Assembly (NCBI GenBank): GCA_946617545.1
Contig: CAMOKK010000040.1
Span: forward strand, 1-9,928
DNA length: 9,928 bases
Source of the DNA: an uncultured Bacteroidales bacterium
Lineage (GTDB): Bacteria > Bacteroidota > Bacteroidia > Bacteroidales > UBA932
Direction: 5' to 3'
Position 1 is the stretch's first letter. Every line of letters begins with the position of its first letter. The notes beneath the pieces are model-generated. The model saw only the letters and a list, made by a program, of their open reading frames with translations, searched no databases and was not told the origin of the DNA. This document shows positions 7,242 through 9,928 of this stretch, piece after piece. Made by a program: the position numbers and the translations under genes.

Positions 7242-9437
7242 ATGGATTTCCGACTTCATTCAGAATACAAGCCTTCGGGTGACCAGCCAGAAGCCATCGA
7301 AGGCCTCTGCAAGGCCCTCCAGCAAGGGGTAGACAGTGTAACGCTGCTGGGCGTCACCGGCTCCGGCAAAACCTTCACCATGGCCAATGTTATCCAGAAA
7401 CTGCAGCGCCCGGCCCTCATCCTGAGCCACAACAAAACCCTGGCCGCCCAGCTGTACGGAGAGTTCAAGGCCTTCTTCCCGGAAAACGCGGTGGAGTACT
7501 TCGTCTCCTATTATGACTATTATCAGCCGGAGGCCTATATCCCCACCACGGACACCTATATAGAGAAGGACCTGAGCATCAACGACAAGATTGACGAGCT
7601 GCGGGTAAGCGCCGCATCGGCCCTGATGAGCGGGCGCAGGGACGTGATTGTGGTTTCCTCCGTGAGCTGCCTGTACGGGATAGGCAACCCCGACGACTTT
7701 CACGACCAGACAGTTACAGTTCGAAAGGGAGAGCAGATGTCCATGACCCGACTTTTGTACAAAATCGTGGATGCGCTGTACTACAGGACGGAAACGGATT
7801 TTAAGCGCGGCTCCTTCCGCGTACGCGGAGACACGGTGGACATTTTCCTCGGAGGGGCCGATTATGCCGCCCGCATCGAGTTTTTCGGGGACGAGGTGGA
7901 CCGGATTGCCCTCATCGACCCCGTGACGGGAGCCATCTTCGAAGAGATGGACAAAATAGACCTCTACCCCGCCAAGAACTTCGTCACCTCCAAGGAAAAG
8001 GGCGCCAAGGCCGTGAGCCAGATTCAGGACGACCTGGTCAAGCAGGTGGAGTACTTTGAATCCATCGGCAAGTTCCTGGAGGCCAAGCGTTTGAAACAGC
8101 GGGTAGAATACGATATCGAGATGATCAAGGAGATGGGCTACTGCCCCGGCGTGGAAAACTATTCCCGCTATTTTGACGGCCGGAAGCCCGGGCAGCGTCC
8201 CTTTACCCTGATAGATTATTTCCCGGACGATTTTTTGGTGTTCATCGACGAGAGCCACGTCACCCTGCCCCAGATCCGGGCCATGTACGGCGGAGACCAT
8301 TCCCGCAAGGAGACGCTGGTGGAATACGGCTTCCGCCTGCCCGCCGCCTCCGACAACCGCCCCCTCACCTTCGACGAGTTCGAGGCTGTAACGCACCAGA
8401 CCGTTTATGTGAGCGCCACCCCGGCCGATTACGAGCTGGAGAAGAGCGAGGGCCTGGTGGTGGAGCAGATTGTACGCCCCACCGGCCTGCTGGACCCGCC
8501 CATCGAGGTACGCCCCACTCAGAACCAGATAGACGACCTCATGGAAGAAATCCGCGTGCGGGCCGAAAAGGACGAGCGCGTGCTGGTGACCACCTTCACC
8601 AAGCGCATGGCCGAAGAACTGGACGACTACCTCACCAAGGCCGGCGTGCGCAGCCGCTACATTCACTCGGATGTGGACACGGCCGAGCGCGTGGAGATTA
8701 TCGAAGACTTCAAGAACGGGCTGTTTGACGTGCTCATCGGCGTAAACCTGCTCAGGGAGGGCCTGGATATTCCTACGGTGTCCCTGGTAGCCATCATGGA
8801 CGCCGACAAGGAGGGCTTCCTCCGCAGCGCCCGCGCCCTCACGCAGACCGCCGGACGGGCCGCCCGCAACGTGAACGGCCTGGTTATCATGTATGCCGAT
8901 TCCGTCACCCCCAGCATGGAGGAGACCATCCGCGAAACCGCCCGCCGCAGGGCCAAGCAGCAGGAATACAACAAACTGCACGGCATCACGCCCAAGCAGG
9001 TGCAGGTGCGCTCCAACATCCTCATGAGCGAGCTGGTCAAATCCGGCGAAGACACCACCCACGTGAGCGGCTTCCTGAACCCGAACCTCCGCAACAGCGT
9101 CACCGGTCACGTGAGCGCGCGCGATTCCGTCTCCCACCCCGAATACGTGCCCTCGGCCTCCGAACTGGGCAAGGGCGACGTGAGCGTGGGCCTGGGGCAC
9201 GACGCCAAGCGCGAAGGCACATCGGCCTATGTGGACGGCTATATCCAGGCCGACCTGGCCGCCGTGCTGCAGGACCCCGTAATCCGCTCCATGTCCCGCG
9301 AGCAGGTGGAAAAGGCCGCCGCCGAGGCCAAGCGCAAGATGCAAAAGGCCGCCGCCGAACTCGACTTCACGGCCGCCGCCCGCTTCCGCGACGAAATGTG
9401 GGCCCTGGATCAGTATCTCAAGGTTTGGAAGGACTGA
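7242..9437 (+). CDS. uvrB: Excinuclease ABC subunit B (UvrB), with an extended linker before the UVR motif
   Basis: UvrB is the damage-verifying helicase-like ATPase of nucleotide excision repair; it loads with UvrA and recruits UvrC. The 731-residue product has the Walker A GVTGSGKT at 37-44, the DNA-clamping beta-hairpin region around [10 protein letters not shown] (90-99), and DESH at 336-339 (motif II). Further on are the motif V region [19 protein letters not shown] at 535-543 (motif VI), and a C-terminal UVR motif at about 687-724 ([14 protein letters not shown]) that contacts UvrC. The usual length is about 670-680 residues. The excess lies between HGITP (580-584) and the UVR motif, where a glycine/serine-rich stretch of about 50 extra residues appears. 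The start was set at the ATG at 7242 ([19 protein letters not shown]), which matches the family N-terminus; an in-frame TTG at 7215 lies upstream of the promoter -7 box. It is divergent from the OmpA-family gene. Confidence 0.97.
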   Translation: MDFRLHSEYKPSGDQPEAIEGLCKALQQGVDSVTLLGVTGSGKTFTMANVIQKLQRPALILSHNKTLAAQLYGEFKAFFPENAVEYFVSYYDYYQPEAYIPTTDTYIEKDLSINDKIDELRVSAASALMSGRRDVIVVSSVSCLYGIGNPDDFHDQTVTVRKGEQMSMTRLLYKIVDALYYRTETDFKRGSFRVRGDTVDIFLGGADYAARIEFFGDEVDRIALIDPVTGAIFEEMDKIDLYPAKNFVTSKEKGAKAVSQIQDDLVKQVEYFESIGKFLEAKRLKQRVEYDIEMIKEMGYCPGVENYSRYFDGRKPGQRPFTLIDYFPDDFLVFIDESHVTLPQIRAMYGGDHSRKETLVEYGFRLPAASDNRPLTFDEFEAVTHQTVYVSATPADYELEKSEGLVVEQIVRPTGLLDPPIEVRPTQNQIDDLMEEIRVRAEKDERVLVTTFTKRMAEELDDYLTKAGVRSRYIHSDVDTAERVEIIEDFKNGLFDVLIGVNLLREGLDIPTVSLVAIMDADKEGFLRSARALTQTAGRAARNVNGLVIMYADSVTPSMEETIRETARRRAKQQEYNKLHGITPKQVQVRSNILMSELVKSGEDTTHVSGFLNPNLRNSVTGHVSARDSVSHPEYVPSASELGKGDVSVGLGHDAKREGTSAYVDGYIQADLAAVLQDPVIRSMSREQVEKAAAEAKRKMQKAAAELDFTAAARFRDEMWALDQYLKVWKD

Positions 9438-9460
9438 GCCGGGACAGGGGGACGACATCA

Positions 9461-9570
9461 TGCCACGTTGACAGGTAGAATGCATTGTAAGGCCGATTCC
9501 CCGTCAACGCGGCAAGGATTTCAAGGGAAAAGGCCGATTTCGTTGCCACGTTGACAACAAATCGGCCTTT
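9461..9570. repeat. Interleaved direct/inverted repeat mosaic (A-B-A'-B-A-B') after uvrB
   Basis: Motif A, TGCCACGTTGACA, occurs exactly at 9461-9473 and 9544-9556. Its inverse with one mismatch, GTCAACGCGGCA, is at 9503-9514. Motif B, AAGGCCGATT, is at 9489-9498 and 9530-9539, and its inverse is at 9559-9570. The A-type starts are 42 and 41 bp apart. The order allows two incompatible folds, described in the findings. No reading frame explains it. It may act as the uvrB 3' end or be a genome-specific intergenic repeat. Confidence 0.85.
9529..9570. terminator. Hairpin downstream of uvrB, possible terminator
   Basis: A perfect 12-bp stem, AAAGGCCGATTT (9529-9540) with AAATCGGCCTTT (9559-9570), has an 18-nt loop. 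On the minus strand the stem runs into TTTTCCC; on the + strand only the CCTTT of the stem itself supplies U residues. It is the best terminator candidate for uvrB, but the missing + strand T-tract leaves that uncertain. Confidence 0.45.
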
Positions 9571-9643
9571 GAGGTATGTCTGACCGTTCCTCTATTTCTC
9601 CGCCAATCTCAATACGGATGGATTCGGTAGAAGCATTGAATAA

Positions 9644-9678
9644 TTTTATCTAATTCGGATTATCCAATTTGGATAAAA
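9644..9678. repeat. Imperfect hairpin / palindrome in the AT-rich tract
   Basis: TTTTATC (9644-9650) pairs with GATAAAA (9672-9678), and the intervening bases continue the stem with two bulges (GG 9657-9658 with CC 9664-9665). An alternative shorter palindrome is TTATCCAA-T-TTGGATAA at 9660-9676. It could be a weak terminator for a minus-strand transcript or a protein-binding site; there is no adjacent T-run on the + strand. Confidence 0.4.
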
Positions 9679-9809
9679 TGCCAAGTGCACCTCGTAGAAT
9701 CCCACCTGACCAAAATTTTGTTCACCGTTAAGGATAAACCTGTTTTCTGGAAAGAAACGGCCGATTCGTTCAAAGTATGTTTCTTCTCTGCCATAAACAA
9801 CACTTTTTG

Positions 9810-9817
9810 CAAAACTA
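9810..9817 (-). promoter_or_regulatory. Possible -7 element of a minus-strand small transcript
   Basis: On the minus strand this reads TAGTTTTG, matching TAnnTTTG, and an ATG follows 15 nt later (9794). There is no clear TTTG at the expected -33 position. A perfect 12-bp palindrome, AAAACCGGTTTT (9824-9835), lies in what would be the spacer, as an operator might. Confidence 0.3.
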
Positions 9818-9851
9818 CAAATAAAAACCGGTTTTGCATACAAGAAAGGTC

Positions 9852-9926
9852 CTACTGCCGCACCACCTTGAGGACGTGCTTGAGGATGCGGAGCTGGGAG
9901 AGGACTTTGTCCAGTTCCAGGTTGGA
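9852..9926 (-). CDS. C-terminal end of an unrecognised protein, 5' truncated by the window edge
   Basis: A GC-rich minus-strand frame enters from the right edge and ends at a TAG (9852-9854). The 24 visible residues, SNLELDKVLSQLRILKHVLK plus VVRQ, look like an amphipathic helix. Codon choice (CTC, CTG, AAG, GTC, GTG) matches the neighbouring real genes and contrasts with the AT-rich tract beside it. The gene is convergent with uvrB, 414 bp away. The fragment is too short to name: helical-bundle proteins end like this, but so do many others. Confidence 0.5.
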   Translation of the reverse strand, partial: SNLELDKVLSQLRILKHVLKVVRQ

Positions 9927-9928
9927 GG

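Larger units (their letters stand above)
9571..9851. other. AT-rich intergenic tract with small or broken minus-strand reading frames
   Basis: This 281-bp tract is visibly richer in A+T than its flanks. On the minus strand a frame from 9843 to 9646 encodes 65 residues, including an aromatic-rich stretch (NFGQVGFYEVHLAFYPNW) that reads like part of a folded protein. A second frame, open from 9649 to 9521, begins FNASTESIRIEIGGE after a stop. A third possibility is an ATG at 9794 giving 44 residues ending at 9660, placed 15 nt after a TAnnTTTG box. These could be pieces of one frameshifted, decayed gene, a real small gene, or chance. I recognise no family with confidence. Confidence 0.3.

Noticed and set aside
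7260..9485. A 741-codon open frame antisense to uvrB
   Set aside because: It is the mirror of a GC-rich, strongly biased coding strand. Its product is low-complexity in H, G, V and L with no family features, while the + strand encodes complete UvrB motifs.
9461..9570. CRISPR array
   Set aside because: The repeats are short, in mixed orientation and interleaved, only three A-type copies exist, and no cas gene is nearby.
9852..9926. Avd-like four-helix-bundle protein of a diversity-generating retroelement
   Set aside because: The 24-residue helix is loosely reminiscent, but no reverse transcriptase or template/variable repeat pair is visible downstream, and the fragment is too short to assign.

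Overview
The window reads as a chromosomal segment of a GC-rich member of the Bacteroidetes, most likely order Bacteroidales. The evidence is the family flavour of LysA, UvrB, the acyl-CoA ligase and the OmpA-type protein, together with promoter elements of the Bacteroidetes form (-7 box TAnnTTTG, with a TTTG -33 box at its best example) and starts that lack Shine-Dalgarno sequences. Genus cannot be fixed from the sequence alone.

Layout. The 3' end of a + strand gene whose tail resembles HtpG (1-120) is followed after 6 nt by lysA (127-1284). A compact bidirectional terminator separates lysA from a convergent long-chain acyl-CoA ligase on the minus strand (1312-2961). A 72-bp divergent promoter region then leads into a tight three-gene + strand operon: a HAD-family phosphatase (3034-3873), N-carbamoylputrescine amidase aguB (3870-4754) and agmatine deiminase aguA (4744-5769). 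These overlap by 4 and 11 nt and encode the agmatine-to-putrescine route. A second shared terminator separates aguA from a minus-strand OmpA-family outer-membrane protein (5842-7095). That gene has the best promoter in the window, with a T9 homopolymer lying inside its spacer. Divergent from it is uvrB (7242-9437), the DNA-damage recognition helicase, which appears to carry an unusually long linker before its C-terminal UVR motif.

The last 490 bp are different. Directly after uvrB lies a mosaic of interleaved direct and inverted repeats (9461-9570) that can form two mutually exclusive secondary structures. An AT-rich tract (about 9571-9850) follows, with small or broken reading frames, palindromes and a possible minus-strand promoter. 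The window ends in the 3' end of an unrecognised minus-strand gene (9852-9926).

Most genes are ordinary housekeeping functions: lysine and cell-wall precursor metabolism, fatty-acid activation, polyamine synthesis, outer-membrane structure and nucleotide-excision repair. The items most worth a second look are the bistable repeat mosaic, the homopolymer in the ompA promoter, the UvrB linker expansion and the near-leaderless promoter-start arrangements. I do not see a defence system, mobile-element gene, CRISPR array, tRNA or rRNA.
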